DNA of 64,000 bases from Pseudaestuariivita atlantica (GTDB taxonomy: Bacteria; Pseudomonadota; Alphaproteobacteria; Rhodobacterales; Rhodobacteraceae), in assembly GCF_001205715.1 (NCBI RefSeq), contig NZ_AQQZ01000001.1, forward strand, positions 641,048-705,047. Direction: 5' to 3'. A model generated the notes under the pieces. It did no database searches. It saw nothing but the letters and a program-made list of their open reading frames with translations, and had not been told where the DNA came from. This document shows positions 45,219 through 54,517 of this stretch, one piece after another. The position numbers were made by a program, and so were the translations under genes. Each line of letters opens with the position of its first letter. Within the stretch, counting starts at the first letter, position 1.

Positions 45219-46240
45219 AGGCGCTGGTGAAATCGCGGGCGGAACCGGGCCTGTGGGCCGAGGACGTGCCCACGCCGCAGATCGGCCCCGACGACGTCCT
45301 GATCCGCATCCACCGCACCGGCATCTGCGGCACCGACGTGCATATCTGGAACTGGGACGAGTGGGCGGCGCGGACCGTGCCGGTGCCGCTGACCATCGGG
45401 CACGAATTTTCCGGCGAGATCGTTGAACTGGGCCACGATGTCGAGGGTCTGCGCATCGGGCAGCGCGTCTCGGGGGAGGGGCACTTGATCGGCAAGACCT
45501 CCCGCCAGTCCCGCGCGGGGCGCTTCCACCTCGACCCCGAAACGCGCGGCATCGGGGTGAACGAACCGGGCGCCTTCGCCGAATACCTCAAGCTGCCCGC
45601 CTTCAACGTCGTGCCCCTGCCGGACGAGGTGGATGACGAGATGGGCGCGATCCTCGACCCCCTGGGCAACGCGGTTCATACCGCGCTGAGCTTTGACCTG
45701 CTGGGAGAGGACGTGCTGGTCACCGGCGCGGGCCCCATCGGGATCATGGCGGCGGCGGTGGCGCGGCATGCCGGGGCGCGGCACGTGGTCATCACCGACA
45801 TCAATCCCGACAGGCTGGCGCTGGCGGGCCGCGTCGCGGACGTGACGCCGGTGAACGTGGCAGAACAGGACCTGCGCAGCGTCATCGCCGCCAAGGGCAT
45901 GCGCGAAGGGTTCGACGTGGGGCTCGAGATGTCGGGCACCCAGGCGGCGTTCGACCAGATGGTCGAGGCGATGGTGATGGGCGGGCGCATCGCGCTGCTG
46001 GGCATCCCGCCGGGCAAAAGCGCCGTCGACTGGTCGCGCATCGTCTTCAAGGCGCTGACGATCAAGGGCGTCTATGGCCGCGAGATCTTCGAGACGTGGT
46101 ACAAGATGATCGCGATGCTGCAGAACGGGCTCGACGTGCGGGCGGTCATCACGCACCGCCTGCCGGCCTCGGAGTTCGAGGCCGGGTTCGCGGCGATGCG
46201 GGACGGGTCCTGCGGCAAGGTGGTGCTGGACTGGACCTGA
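45215..46240 (+). CDS. tdh: L-threonine 3-dehydrogenase lacking the structural zinc site
   Basis: Medium-chain dehydrogenase of 341 residues producing 2-amino-3-oxobutyrate for Kbl. The catalytic zinc ligands are intact (Cys38 in GICGTDVH, His63-Glu64 in GHEFSG), and the NAD-binding [12 protein letters not shown] is present. The lobe that in E. coli Tdh holds the structural zinc by four cysteines (93, 96, 99, 107) has Gly93, Ser96, Ser99 and Asp107 here, with the same spacing and otherwise recognisable sequence ([20 protein letters not shown]). Length and remainder are normal, so the gene is intact. Confidence 0.93.
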   Translation: MKALVKSRAEPGLWAEDVPTPQIGPDDVLIRIHRTGICGTDVHIWNWDEWAARTVPVPLTIGHEFSGEIVELGHDVEGLRIGQRVSGEGHLIGKTSRQSRAGRFHLDPETRGIGVNEPGAFAEYLKLPAFNVVPLPDEVDDEMGAILDPLGNAVHTALSFDLLGEDVLVTGAGPIGIMAAAVARHAGARHVVITDINPDRLALAGRVADVTPVNVAEQDLRSVIAAKGMREGFDVGLEMSGTQAAFDQMVEAMVMGGRIALLGIPPGKSAVDWSRIVFKALTIKGVYGREIFETWYKMIAMLQNGLDVRAVITHRLPASEFEAGFAAMRDGSCGKVVLDWT

Positions 46241-46245
46241 CCGGT

Positions 46246-47133
46246 TCAGCCCTTGGCGCGGGTGCCGAAGAAATCGACCATGCGGGGCACCATGTCTTCG
46301 CCCCGGCCCTGGTCGATGGCGGCTTTCAGCGCGCTCAAAGGTGCCTCGGACATCATCGAGGCAAAGCCCGCATCCTCACACATTTGTGCATAGTAACCAA
46401 CGTCTTTCGCGGCGTTCTTGATGCTAAAGGCGAGCTTCTGGTCGTCCCCGTCAAGCCCGTAGGCCGCGATGAAATCCATCATGCCGTTATGCAGCGGCCC
46501 GGCGGCGATCACGTCGTACACCATCTTGCGATCCACGCCCGCGACATCGGCCATGGCGAACGCCTCGGCCATGCCGTTGGCGATGCATTGCGCGAAGAAG
46601 TTGTTGATCAGCTTGATCGTGTGCCCCGACCCCAACGCGCCGAGGTGAAAGACGTTCTCGCCAAGGTCGTCCAGCACCGGCTTGACCCGGTCATAGGTCG
46701 CCTTGTCGCCGGAACACATCAGGTTGATCTTGCCCTCGATCGCGTGGGACGGCGTGCGCCCGATCGGGCTGTCGAGCATCTGCGCCCCGGTCGCGGCCAC
46801 CTCTTCCCCCAGCGCGCGGGTGGAGCCGGGCAGGGAGGTGCCGAAATCGATCACCACCTTGCCGCGGCCAAGGCCCGCGATCACGCCGTCCGGCCCGCGC
46901 ATCCGCGCCTCGACATTGGCGGTGGTGTCGACGCACAGCATGGTGATGTCCGATGCCTCGGCCACCTCGCGCGCGGTCTTCACCTCGGTCGCGCCGCGTT
47001 CCACCGCCGCGTCGATGGCGGCGCGGGAGCGGTTGGCGACCACCGTCATGGGATAGCCCAGCGATTGCAGGCGCGTGACCATGGCCGAGCCCATGAGGCC
47101 CAGCCCGATAAAGCCGATGGAGGGTTTCGACAT
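46246..47133 (-). CDS. HIBADH-family NAD(P)-dependent reductase
   Basis: Beta-hydroxyacid dehydrogenase of 295 residues, related to 3-hydroxyisobutyrate and tartronate-semialdehyde reductases. N-terminal GFIGLGLMGSAM binds the dinucleotide, followed by VVANRSRAA; the substrate loop is DSPIGRTPSHA instead of the usual DAPVSGG, and the catalytic Lys lies in GSGHTIKLINNFF. The altered loop implies a different substrate from MmsB. It is the last gene of the long minus-strand catabolic series, coupled to the dioxygenase gene by a one-base overlap, and converges on tdh. Confidence 0.85.
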   Translation of the reverse strand: MSKPSIGFIGLGLMGSAMVTRLQSLGYPMTVVANRSRAAIDAAVERGATEVKTAREVAEASDITMLCVDTTANVEARMRGPDGVIAGLGRGKVVIDFGTSLPGSTRALGEEVAATGAQMLDSPIGRTPSHAIEGKINLMCSGDKATYDRVKPVLDDLGENVFHLGALGSGHTIKLINNFFAQCIANGMAEAFAMADVAGVDRKMVYDVIAAGPLHNGMMDFIAAYGLDGDDQKLAFSIKNAAKDVGYYAQMCEDAGFASMMSEAPLSALKAAIDQGRGEDMVPRMVDFFGTRAKG

Positions 47134-48032
47134 CAGGAATCTCCTTGTTTAACAACGTCAAAGGCCCGGTTCTTCAGACCTTTCTGAATTTCGTAGATCG
47201 AGATCGGCACGTCCGGCTGCGGTTGCGGGATGCGGATCGGGATGTCCTTGAGGCGCGGTTGCAGCGTCGGCGTGCCGCACAACATCCGCGTGTCGTAATC
47301 GGCGATCCCCTCCCACCGGGTCATCGAACCCATGATCGGGAAGGCATCCGCCGCCATCATCTCGTAGAACAGGATGCGGCGCGGCCGGTCCGATGTATTG
47401 AGCGCCGATCCGTGCAGCGCGCGCCCGTGGTGGATCGACAATGATCCAGCCGGACCAGTCAGTTGCCGGGCGTTCTTCACGTTCAGGCCGTGATCGGCGG
47501 GGTTCATCGCACCGGCGAACACGCCGTTCACGTGGTGGTCATAGACCGGCCCCCTGTGCGATCCGGGAAAGACCTGCAGGGGGCCATTCTCGGGCGCCAT
47601 GTCGTCGATACAGACGCCGATGGCGAGGATGTCGTCGTTGGTGTGGGGGTAGAAGGCATAATCCTGGTGCCATTCCACCGCCGCGCCATAGCCCGCCGAT
47701 TTCATGTTCAGCTTGGTCGTGTGCAGGCGCAGGTCCGGCCCGATCAGGTCGCGCGCGGGCCCGAGGATCAGGTCGTCGTACATCAACTCGCGCACCACGT
47801 CGGATATCGTGTGCGGCAGCTTGATCCGGCGCAGGCGCGGGGCGTCGGGCGTGTGGCTGTCTTCCAGGTCCAGCCGGTCGTTCGACGCGGTCATGCCGCG
47901 GGCTTCATCCTCGAACCGGGCGATCTCGTCGCGCAGGCGGGCCAGCCATGTTTCGGGGATGTGGGCGGGCAGGACGAGACAGCCGTCGGTGTTGTAGGTG
48001 TCGATCTGAGCTTGGGTCAGGACTTCGGGCAT
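47133..48032 (-). CDS. Phytanoyl-CoA dioxygenase (PhyH) family protein, copy A
   Basis: Fe(II)/2-oxoglutarate-dependent oxygenase of 299 residues. The iron facial triad is readable as His and Asp in EWHQDYAFYPH and a distal His in HHGRALHGSA. The rest (LVLPAHIPETWLARLRDEIA, PLQVFPGSHRG) is typical of bacterial PhyH proteins, which hydroxylate small molecules of many kinds. It overlaps both neighbours by single bases, AroE-like before and HIBADH-like after. Substrate unknown; not orthologous to the PhyH gene at 51.7 kb by length or sequence. Confidence 0.85.
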   Translation of the reverse strand: MPEVLTQAQIDTYNTDGCLVLPAHIPETWLARLRDEIARFEDEARGMTASNDRLDLEDSHTPDAPRLRRIKLPHTISDVVRELMYDDLILGPARDLIGPDLRLHTTKLNMKSAGYGAAVEWHQDYAFYPHTNDDILAIGVCIDDMAPENGPLQVFPGSHRGPVYDHHVNGVFAGAMNPADHGLNVKNARQLTGPAGSLSIHHGRALHGSALNTSDRPRRILFYEMMAADAFPIMGSMTRWEGIADYDTRMLCGTPTLQPRLKDIPIRIPQPQPDVPISIYEIQKGLKNRAFDVVKQGDS

Positions 48033-48868
48033 CAGCGCGGCTCCAGACGGGCGAGTTGCGGCAGGATTGCGGATGGGTCGAGCGCCACGCCAGTGTAGGC
48101 GCGGAAGGTGCGGATGGCCATGTGCCGGAACAGGTCGAACCCGGTGATGGTTTGCAGCCCTGCGGCGCGGGCGGCGGACAGGAAGGGCGTCCAGACCGGG
48201 GTATAGACCGCGTCGAACGCCCATTTCGGCGGGTCGTTCGTCGGGGTCAGCCAGTCGAAAGCGTCGCCGGGGTAGTCGGCCATGCCAAGCGGTGTGCAGT
48301 TGACGAGGCCATGGTCCCGGTTGCGCGCTTGCGTCAGGTCGCCCTTTTTCAGAACCGTTGCACCGGCCCGGCGGGCGAGGGCCTCTGCGCGGTTCGGGTC
48401 GATATCGAAAACGCCGATCCGGGCGCCGGCCTTTTGTCGTTCGACCAATGCAGGCACGACGGCCTCGGCCACGCCGCCCGCGCCCATCACCGTCACGTCG
48501 CGGATCTCGCCGATGCCCGCCTCGTCCAGCGCGGCAAGGAAACCCGTGTAGTCGGTGTTGTGGCCGGTGAGCGTGCCGCCGAAGACAAGCGTGTTCGACG
48601 CGCCCAGATGCGCGACCTCGGGCGCCATGCCGTCGCCCGCCAGCGCGCGGGCGTGGGTCTTCCACGGATGGGTGACGGTCATGCCGGTCCAGCCGTCCAT
48701 CCGGGCCTGCGCGATGGTGGCGTCGAAATCGAAGGACGGGTCCTCCGCCGTGTCGATCAGCTGCCAGTCGAGCGTCCAGCCGGAGGCCGCGCACATGATC
48801 TCCAGCGCCGCCGGAAGGCGCGTGCGCGAGATATGCGCGCCGATCAGGCCGCCTCGGAGGGTCGGCAT
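48032..48868 (-). CDS. Shikimate/quinate dehydrogenase-like protein
   Basis: AroE superfamily, 278 residues. The N-terminal substrate domain begins GGLIGAHISRTRLPAALE; the canonical SxS and PHK motifs are altered to HISRTRLP and TVTHPWK, but the catalytic Lys (in THPWK) and Asp (in GHNTDYTGFL) remain. The dinucleotide fold has VMGAGGVAEAVVPAL and FDIDPNRAEAL, suggesting NAD. Changes in the substrate pocket and the catabolic surroundings argue for a degradative quinate/shikimate-type or other hydroxy-ring substrate rather than biosynthetic AroE. It overlaps the Gfo/Idh gene by 25 bases. Confidence 0.78.
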   Translation of the reverse strand: MPTLRGGLIGAHISRTRLPAALEIMCAASGWTLDWQLIDTAEDPSFDFDATIAQARMDGWTGMTVTHPWKTHARALAGDGMAPEVAHLGASNTLVFGGTLTGHNTDYTGFLAALDEAGIGEIRDVTVMGAGGVAEAVVPALVERQKAGARIGVFDIDPNRAEALARRAGATVLKKGDLTQARNRDHGLVNCTPLGMADYPGDAFDWLTPTNDPPKWAFDAVYTPVWTPFLSAARAAGLQTITGFDLFRHMAIRTFRAYTGVALDPSAILPQLARLEPR

Positions 48869-49830
48869 GTCAGCGCCTCCTCGATCTTCAGCGCGATGTC
48901 GAGCGTGGCGGCCCCGTCCTCGGCGCTGATGCGGGGCGGGGCGCCGACGATCACGTCGAGGAAATGGTCGAGTTGCGCGTCAAGCGGCACGGTGGCCGGC
49001 GCATCGAGCCGTTCCGGCGTCGCGGGATGCGCCCATTCGGTGCCGGACCAGAGCGTGAGCGACGGGAAGGACACGCCGCCTTCCGTGCCGGTGATCCACA
49101 TCATGTCCTGCCCGGTGGTGCCGATATTGGGGTTCTCGCCCGTGCCCGCCTCGAACCCCCAGGGGCTGGGCGCGGTGTCGGCGAAACTGATCGCGCCGGT
49201 CGCGCCGCTGGCGAATTGCAGGGCGACGGCGCCGCTTTCGATGCGGTCCGAGCCACGCAGGCGGCGGCCGGGCAGGGCGACGATGCCGGTGATCTCTCCC
49301 ATCACGAAGCGCAGGACGTCGATGTCGTGCACGAGGTTGATCATCACCGGCGATCCGCCCGCGCTGCGCCAGTTGCCCTGGTAATAGGGGTCGGGCTTGC
49401 GCATGGCCCAGATCAGCGTTGCGGTGACAGGCGTGCCGATCCGGCCCGTCACGGCATCGCGCAGGGTGTCGAGCGAGGCATGGTAGCGGCGGTGATGGCC
49501 GATCAGGATGGGCACCCGGCGCGCGGCGGCGATGACGCGCGCCGCGTCCTTCCGCGTGCCGGCCACGGGTTTTTCGATCAGCGCGGGCCAGCCGCGGTCG
49601 GCCGCGGCCTCGGCATGGGGGGCGTGGAGGCCGGTGGGGGTGGCGATGATGACGCCGTCGACGGGCATGTCGACATCCGCGATGTCATTGAACCGAGGCG
49701 CGCCACCAGGCGCGACGAGGGCCGGGTTCGGGTCCACCAGCCCCGCAAGCGTGGCGCGTGGGTGGGCGGCTATGGCCTGAGCGTGGCGCATCCCGATCAG
49801 CCCGCCGCCCATGACGAGGATGCGGGTCAT
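48844..49830 (-). CDS. Gfo/Idh/MocA family oxidoreductase
   Basis: NAD(P)-dependent sugar or cyclitol dehydrogenase of 328 residues. The Rossmann part reads RILVMGGGLIGMRHAQAIAA and LVDPNPAL; the family motif is IEKPVAGT (Lys of the EKP signature present); the C-terminal part has NLVHDIDVLRFVMGEI with the expected His/Asp. Substrate unknown; relatives act on inositols, glucose-type and amino sugars. Upstream lies the gene-free repeat stretch that separates it from uxaA. Confidence 0.85.
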   Translation of the reverse strand: MTRILVMGGGLIGMRHAQAIAAHPRATLAGLVDPNPALVAPGGAPRFNDIADVDMPVDGVIIATPTGLHAPHAEAAADRGWPALIEKPVAGTRKDAARVIAAARRVPILIGHHRRYHASLDTLRDAVTGRIGTPVTATLIWAMRKPDPYYQGNWRSAGGSPVMINLVHDIDVLRFVMGEITGIVALPGRRLRGSDRIESGAVALQFASGATGAISFADTAPSPWGFEAGTGENPNIGTTGQDMMWITGTEGGVSFPSLTLWSGTEWAHPATPERLDAPATVPLDAQLDHFLDVIVGAPPRISAEDGAATLDIALKIEEALTCRPSEAA

Positions 49831-50215
49831 GGCAGGTTCCCCGACACCGACAAGCCGTGCAGCGACGGGCCCTGGCGCGGCGATCCGACGGGATTTCTGT
49901 GGGTCTTTATGGTTGCAAGGTCCGGACGGCGGTCAGGCGACGCGCCAAGACCGGACATATCGACATGCCGGGGGGCGGCCCGTCGATGCGCGGCGGGCTG
50001 AAGCCCTTGATTCCGCGCGGGGACCCCGCTCAACGGGTGCAGACGGGTCGCGGTGCGTCGAGCCGACGGGTTTGCTGCGCGCTTTATGTGCGCCAAGACC
50101 GCGCGGGATGGCCGCGCAGTGCGACGCTCAACCAGATCGACGTGCCGTGGGGGCGGCCCGTCGATGCGCGGCGGCCTGCGGTCCTGAGTCTGCGCGGGGA
50201 ATATTTTCGGACCGC
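49831..50215. repeat. Gene-free stretch with two degenerate 178-bp direct repeats
   Basis: This 385-base stretch carries no credible gene. Bases 49961-50000 recur at 50138-50178 with about 90 percent identity (shared core GGGCGGCCCGTCGATGCGCG), and CCGACGGG...CTTTATG at 49885 recurs at 50063, the same 177-178-base offset; between these blocks the units are diverged. The two units therefore span about 49880-50180 in tandem. It interrupts the otherwise close-packed minus-strand series, so a promoter for the distal genes may lie here, but I cannot point to one. Confidence 0.75.
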
Positions 50216-51724
50216 TCACATCACCGCCCCGATCTGCCACGGTACGAATTCGTAATCGCCCAATCCCTGCGCTTCGGATTTCGACATCTCTCCCGATGCC
50301 ACGCGCAGGAACATCTCGTAGATCTCGTGCCCCTTGGCCTCCAGCGACATCTCGCCCGACAGCATGTCGCCGGTGTTGACGTCCATGTCCTCGGTCATGC
50401 GGGCGTACATCTCGGAATTGGTGGCGACCTTGATCGTCGGCGCGGGTTTCGAGCCGAAGGCCGATCCGCGCCCGGTGGTGAAGCAGACGAGGTTGCACCC
50501 GCCCGCGATCTGGCCGGTGACGGAGGCCGGGTCGTATCCGGGCGAATCCATGAAGGTGAACCCGCGCGCGGTGACCGGTTCGGCGTACTTGAAAACACCG
50601 TTCAAAGGCGTCGTGCCGCCCTTGGCCGCCGCCCCCAGCGACTTTTCGAGGATCGTCGTCAGCCCGCCCTTCTTGTTGCCGGGGGAGGGGTTGTTGTCCA
50701 TCGAGCCGCGATTGCGGGCGGTGTAATCCTCCCACCAGCGGATGAGACCGATGAGCTTTTCGCCGATCTCGGGGCTGGCCGCGCGGGCGGTCAACAGGTG
50801 CTCGGCCCCGTAGATTTCCGGCGTCTCCGCCAGCACGCCGGTGCCGCCCTGCGCGGTGAGCAGGTCGCAGGCATATCCGAGCGCCGGGTTCGCTGTGATG
50901 CCCGACCACGCATCGGACCCGCCGCATTGCAGGGCGACCATCAGGTCGGAGGCCGGGCAGGGAGTGCGCGTGGCCTCGTTCGCCAGCGGCAGCATTGCTT
51001 CGATCCTGGCGATGCCCGTCTCGACGGTGCGGCGCAGGCCCGCGGCGTTCTGGATGTTCATCGTCTGGAAAAGCGGGCCCTGCTCCAGACCATAGGCTTC
51101 GAGCAACCAGTCGATCTGGTTCATCTCGCATCCCAGACCCACCATCAGGACGCCTGCGTGGTTGGGGTGGCGGGCATAGCCCCACATGACCCGCTGGAGC
51201 GCCTCGAACCCCTCGCCATCGCCCGCCATGCCGCAGCCGGTGCCGTGCACGAAGGCGACGACACCGTCGACATTGGGATAAGGCGCCAACCGCTCGGGCG
51301 TGAAATGCGCCGCGATCTGGCGCGCGGCGGTGGCCGAGCAGTTCACCGAGGTGACGATGGCGATGTAGTTGCGCGTGCCGACGCGGCCATTGGCGCGGCG
51401 GTAGCCTTGGAACGTGTCTCGTCCGTCCTGATGGACGGCCTCGACCGGGCGCAGGTTGGTGCCGAATTCATAGGCCGCGTCGGTGTTGCGGAATTCCACG
51501 TTGTGGGTGTGGACGTGCTCCCCCGGCGCGATGGCGGTCGAGGCATAGCCGATGGTCTGGGCGTATTTGACCACCCGGTCGCCGGGTGCCATCGCGACGG
51601 TCGCGACTTTGTGGCCGGAAGGGACCAACCCGGTCGTCGTCACGCTTTCGACCTCCGCGCCCGCTTCGAGCGCGCGCGTGGCCGTGACCACCGTGTCGGC
51701 GGCATCGAGGCGGACCCAGCGCAT
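50216..51724 (-). CDS. UxaA-family altronate/galactarate-type dehydratase
   Basis: Sugar-acid dehydratase of 502 residues, with the N-terminal SAF-type domain (to about residue 85) fused to the catalytic part as in E. coli UxaA. Seen: GHKVATVAMAPGDRVVKYAQ, GYRRANGRVGTRNYIAIVTS, VNCSATAA, HGTGCGM, GLGCEMNQ, QCGGSDAWSGITANPA, and NPSPGNKKGGLTT. It probably removes water from a C6 or C5 aldonic/aldaric acid to give a 2-keto-3-deoxy acid. It overlaps the PhyH gene by one base. The exact acid is not readable. Confidence 0.88.
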   Translation of the reverse strand: MRWVRLDAADTVVTATRALEAGAEVESVTTTGLVPSGHKVATVAMAPGDRVVKYAQTIGYASTAIAPGEHVHTHNVEFRNTDAAYEFGTNLRPVEAVHQDGRDTFQGYRRANGRVGTRNYIAIVTSVNCSATAARQIAAHFTPERLAPYPNVDGVVAFVHGTGCGMAGDGEGFEALQRVMWGYARHPNHAGVLMVGLGCEMNQIDWLLEAYGLEQGPLFQTMNIQNAAGLRRTVETGIARIEAMLPLANEATRTPCPASDLMVALQCGGSDAWSGITANPALGYACDLLTAQGGTGVLAETPEIYGAEHLLTARAASPEIGEKLIGLIRWWEDYTARNRGSMDNNPSPGNKKGGLTTILEKSLGAAAKGGTTPLNGVFKYAEPVTARGFTFMDSPGYDPASVTGQIAGGCNLVCFTTGRGSAFGSKPAPTIKVATNSEMYARMTEDMDVNTGDMLSGEMSLEAKGHEIYEMFLRVASGEMSKSEAQGLGDYEFVPWQIGAVM

Positions 51725-52671
51725 CAGGCGCAATACGGCCCGGAGGTGGGCCAGCGGTGCTGCGGGATATGGGTGCCGTGGGCGACGCTGTGGCGCGTGT
51801 CCTCCCACATCCGGCGCCAGACGCGCCAATCCTTCAACTCGGTCTCGGGATTGGCGCGGGAGCGGGCGACGAAGCTTGGGAAATGATCGCGGCCTGTGGA
51901 CTGGCCGGTCACGTTGTAGCGCAGGTCGAACGACCAGCGGTAGCCGTCGGACATGTTGGCGAGCGAGGCATGCGGTGTCAGCGGGTGGAAGATCACCGCG
52001 CCGCCGGCCTTCACCGGCGCGGGCACCGGCTCTTTCTTCGGCAGGTAGCGGTCGCGGATGCCGGTCTGGCGGAGGGAGCAATGCGGCAGCATCTCCTCCT
52101 CGATCCCCGGCATGACCTGCAGGCAGCCGTTCTCGACCGTGGCGTCGGTGATGGCGAGCCACACCGTCAGCATCTGCGTCTCGTCCGCTTCGGCCAGCGT
52201 CACGCCGCGATCCTGGTGCCAGTCGGTCGACACGATATGCGCGCGCACCTCGTCGCCGTCCACCAGCCGTTCAGGCGGCTTGATGCGCACGTGCTGGATC
52301 GGGTTCGAGGTGAGTTCGGGGCCCAGAAGCGCCTCGGCGATGTCGAGAATGCGGGGATGCGTCGCCATGTCGAACACGGCAGGACCGAAATGCATCGGTG
52401 TGTCGTCGGTGATGTCGGCATGGGGCAGCGAGATGTCGAGCGGCTGGTACCATTCGTGCCCGGCGCGGAAGGCCGCGCCGAGCTTGTCCCAGAACCCCCA
52501 ACCGGCCTGCGGCGCGGGCACGTGACCTTCGGCGTGCCACTGGTCATAAAGCCCGTCCATCAGCGCGGCGTATTCGTCGATCACCGCCTGGCGGGTCGCC
52601 TCGTCGATCACGTCCTCGATCACGAGGTAGCCGTCGCGGTTGAACTGGTCGATCTGCGCGGGCGTCAGCAT
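51724..52671 (-). CDS. Phytanoyl-CoA dioxygenase (PhyH) family protein, copy B
   Basis: Fe(II)/2-oxoglutarate-dependent oxygenase of 315 residues. The iron ligands are His and Asp in TDWHQDRGVTLAEAD and the distal His in FHPLTPHASL; Arg for 2-oxoglutarate is likely in YRWSFDLRYN. GYLVIEDVIDEATRQAVIDE opens the family fold. It lies between the TRAP permease and uxaA in the same series and could remove or add a hydroxyl (or demethylate) to make the imported compound fit the dehydratase route. Substrate unknown. Confidence 0.85.
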   Translation of the reverse strand: MLTPAQIDQFNRDGYLVIEDVIDEATRQAVIDEYAALMDGLYDQWHAEGHVPAPQAGWGFWDKLGAAFRAGHEWYQPLDISLPHADITDDTPMHFGPAVFDMATHPRILDIAEALLGPELTSNPIQHVRIKPPERLVDGDEVRAHIVSTDWHQDRGVTLAEADETQMLTVWLAITDATVENGCLQVMPGIEEEMLPHCSLRQTGIRDRYLPKKEPVPAPVKAGGAVIFHPLTPHASLANMSDGYRWSFDLRYNVTGQSTGRDHFPSFVARSRANPETELKDWRVWRRMWEDTRHSVAHGTHIPQHRWPTSGPYCA

Positions 52672-52687
52672 CGAAGCCTCCTCTTGG

Positions 52688-54517
52688 CTAGAGCAGCAGG
52701 GTCACGATGGACGGCCAGATCAGCAGGACCGCCAGCGCGCACAGCTGGATGCAGATGAAGGGCAGGAAGCCCCGGAAGATGTCCGTCAGCGAGATATGCG
52801 GCGGGGCCACGGATTTGAGGTAGAATGCCGCGGGGCCGAAGGGTGGTGACAGGAAGCTGACCTGCATGTTCATGCAGAAGAGCACCCCGAACCAGACCGA
52901 CAGCCACTTGGGATCAAGCTCGCCGATGAACCCGATCTCCTCGATCGGCAGGCGGCGCACGATGGGCAGGAAGACCGGGATGATCAGCAGCACGATGCCC
53001 ACCCAGTCCATGAACGCGCCCATGAAGAGCAGGATCAGCATCATGGTCAGCAGGACCAGCATCGTCGGCATCTCGGACCCGACGATCAGGTTGGCGATAT
53101 AGTTCGGCCCGCCCGCCAGCGTGTAGGCGCCCGCAAGGGCGGCTGCACCGATGGTCACCCAGATGATCGTGCCGGTCGACCGCAGGGTGCGCATCAGCCC
53201 GTCCCAGACAAGGTCCACCTTGCCGGGCGCGCGCATGCACCAGTAGAAGCCCGCGATCACCACGACCATCGCACCCGCGATGACTCCGGTCTGGCCGGGG
53301 ATGATCGATGCGACGATGATGGCCACCACGATGGTGGCTGCGCCGAACATCGCCACCTTGACCCGGTTGTCGTAGAAGAACGCCTTCCACTCCTCGAACG
53401 AGCGGTCAAGGATGACCGAAATCAGGAACACCGCCAGCGCGCCCATGCCCGCCGCCTCGGTGATGCCGGTGATCCCGCCATAGATCGAGCCGAGCACGAC
53501 GCCGATGATGACGAAGGGCGGCACCATGCCGGCGCCATGTTTCCAGCCCTCGCGGCAGTTCTCGCGCCCGAAGACGAACAGGCCCAGCACCACGCAAAGC
53601 GCGAGGAAGCCGAGGATGTAGGGGATGTCATAGGGCATGCCCCATGTGATCGCGTCCTCGCCCTCTTCGAGGATGTTCTGGCCCGTCAGGGTGAAGAACA
53701 CCGCGCGCAAGAGGACCGCGACGGCGAAACCGCCGAAGAGGATCGTCAGGAACCCGCCAAAGCGCATCACCTTCTGCCCGCCGCCCACGTCGTCGGGGCG
53801 CGGTTCCGGCAAGGGGGCCAGCGACGGGTTCAGGTTCGTCCGCACTAGGATGTAGATGATGATGAACGACGCCAGCATGAAACCGGGAATGAACGCGCCC
53901 GTGAACAGCGCCTTGATCGAGGTCTCGGTGATGAGGCCGTAGATGATCAGGACGATCGAGGGCGGGATCATCGTGCCCAGAGAGCCCGACGCGCAGATCG
54001 TGCCAATGGCGAGGTTCTGGTCGTACCCCAGCCGCAGCATCTGCGGCAGCGCGATCAGGCCCAGCAGGACGACCTCGCCCCCGATGATGCCCGACATCGC
54101 TGCCATGATGACCGCCATGATCGAGGTGACAACCGCGATGCCGCCGCGCACGCGGCTCAGCCAGTAGTCGAGCGCGTCGTACATCGTCTTGGCGATGCCC
54201 GACCGTTCCAGCAGGGCCGCCATGAAGATGAAAAGCGGGACCGACAGAAGCACGTATTCCGTCATCAGGTCGAATATCTTCTGTAAGAGGATATATAACG
54301 GCCCGGTCCCCGGCCTGCTGGTCAAAAGGCCGGGTATCCTCTGCCCCTCGCATTCGGCCCACAGGTAGCAGGCGGTATGGGTCAGCATGGTGGGTTCGAA
54401 TTTCATCACCATGACCAGCAGCGCAAGCGCGGCCGAGGCAAGGCCAAGCGGCATGCCGATGGCCAGAAGGACGATCAGCCCCAGCACCACGACAATCGAG
54501 ATCGTTCCGACGTCCAT
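52688..54517 (-). CDS. TRAP transporter large permease, long form
   Basis: DctM-type membrane subunit of 609 residues, against about 430 for the common form; extra segments between about residues 255 and 450 account for the difference. Hydrophobic helices run throughout, with SGSLGTMIPPSIVLIIYG and FMGAFMDWVGIVLLIIP as conserved elements and FLSPPFGPAAFYLKS near the end. Long DctM forms pair with long DctQ forms in TRAP systems of the organic/sugar-acid type. It overlaps the small-subunit gene by one base. Confidence 0.9.
   Translation of the reverse strand: MDVGTISIVVVLGLIVLLAIGMPLGLASAALALLVMVMKFEPTMLTHTACYLWAECEGQRIPGLLTSRPGTGPLYILLQKIFDLMTEYVLLSVPLFIFMAALLERSGIAKTMYDALDYWLSRVRGGIAVVTSIMAVIMAAMSGIIGGEVVLLGLIALPQMLRLGYDQNLAIGTICASGSLGTMIPPSIVLIIYGLITETSIKALFTGAFIPGFMLASFIIIYILVRTNLNPSLAPLPEPRPDDVGGGQKVMRFGGFLTILFGGFAVAVLLRAVFFTLTGQNILEEGEDAITWGMPYDIPYILGFLALCVVLGLFVFGRENCREGWKHGAGMVPPFVIIGVVLGSIYGGITGITEAAGMGALAVFLISVILDRSFEEWKAFFYDNRVKVAMFGAATIVVAIIVASIIPGQTGVIAGAMVVVIAGFYWCMRAPGKVDLVWDGLMRTLRSTGTIIWVTIGAAALAGAYTLAGGPNYIANLIVGSEMPTMLVLLTMMLILLFMGAFMDWVGIVLLIIPVFLPIVRRLPIEEIGFIGELDPKWLSVWFGVLFCMNMQVSFLSPPFGPAAFYLKSVAPPHISLTDIFRGFLPFICIQLCALAVLLIWPSIVTLLL

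Noticed and set aside
49811..51886. A 691-residue plus-strand frame across the repeat and uxaA
   Set aside because: UxaA motifs are on the minus strand; the plus frame is its shadow. The repeat part is open in several frames on both strands, which speaks against coding.
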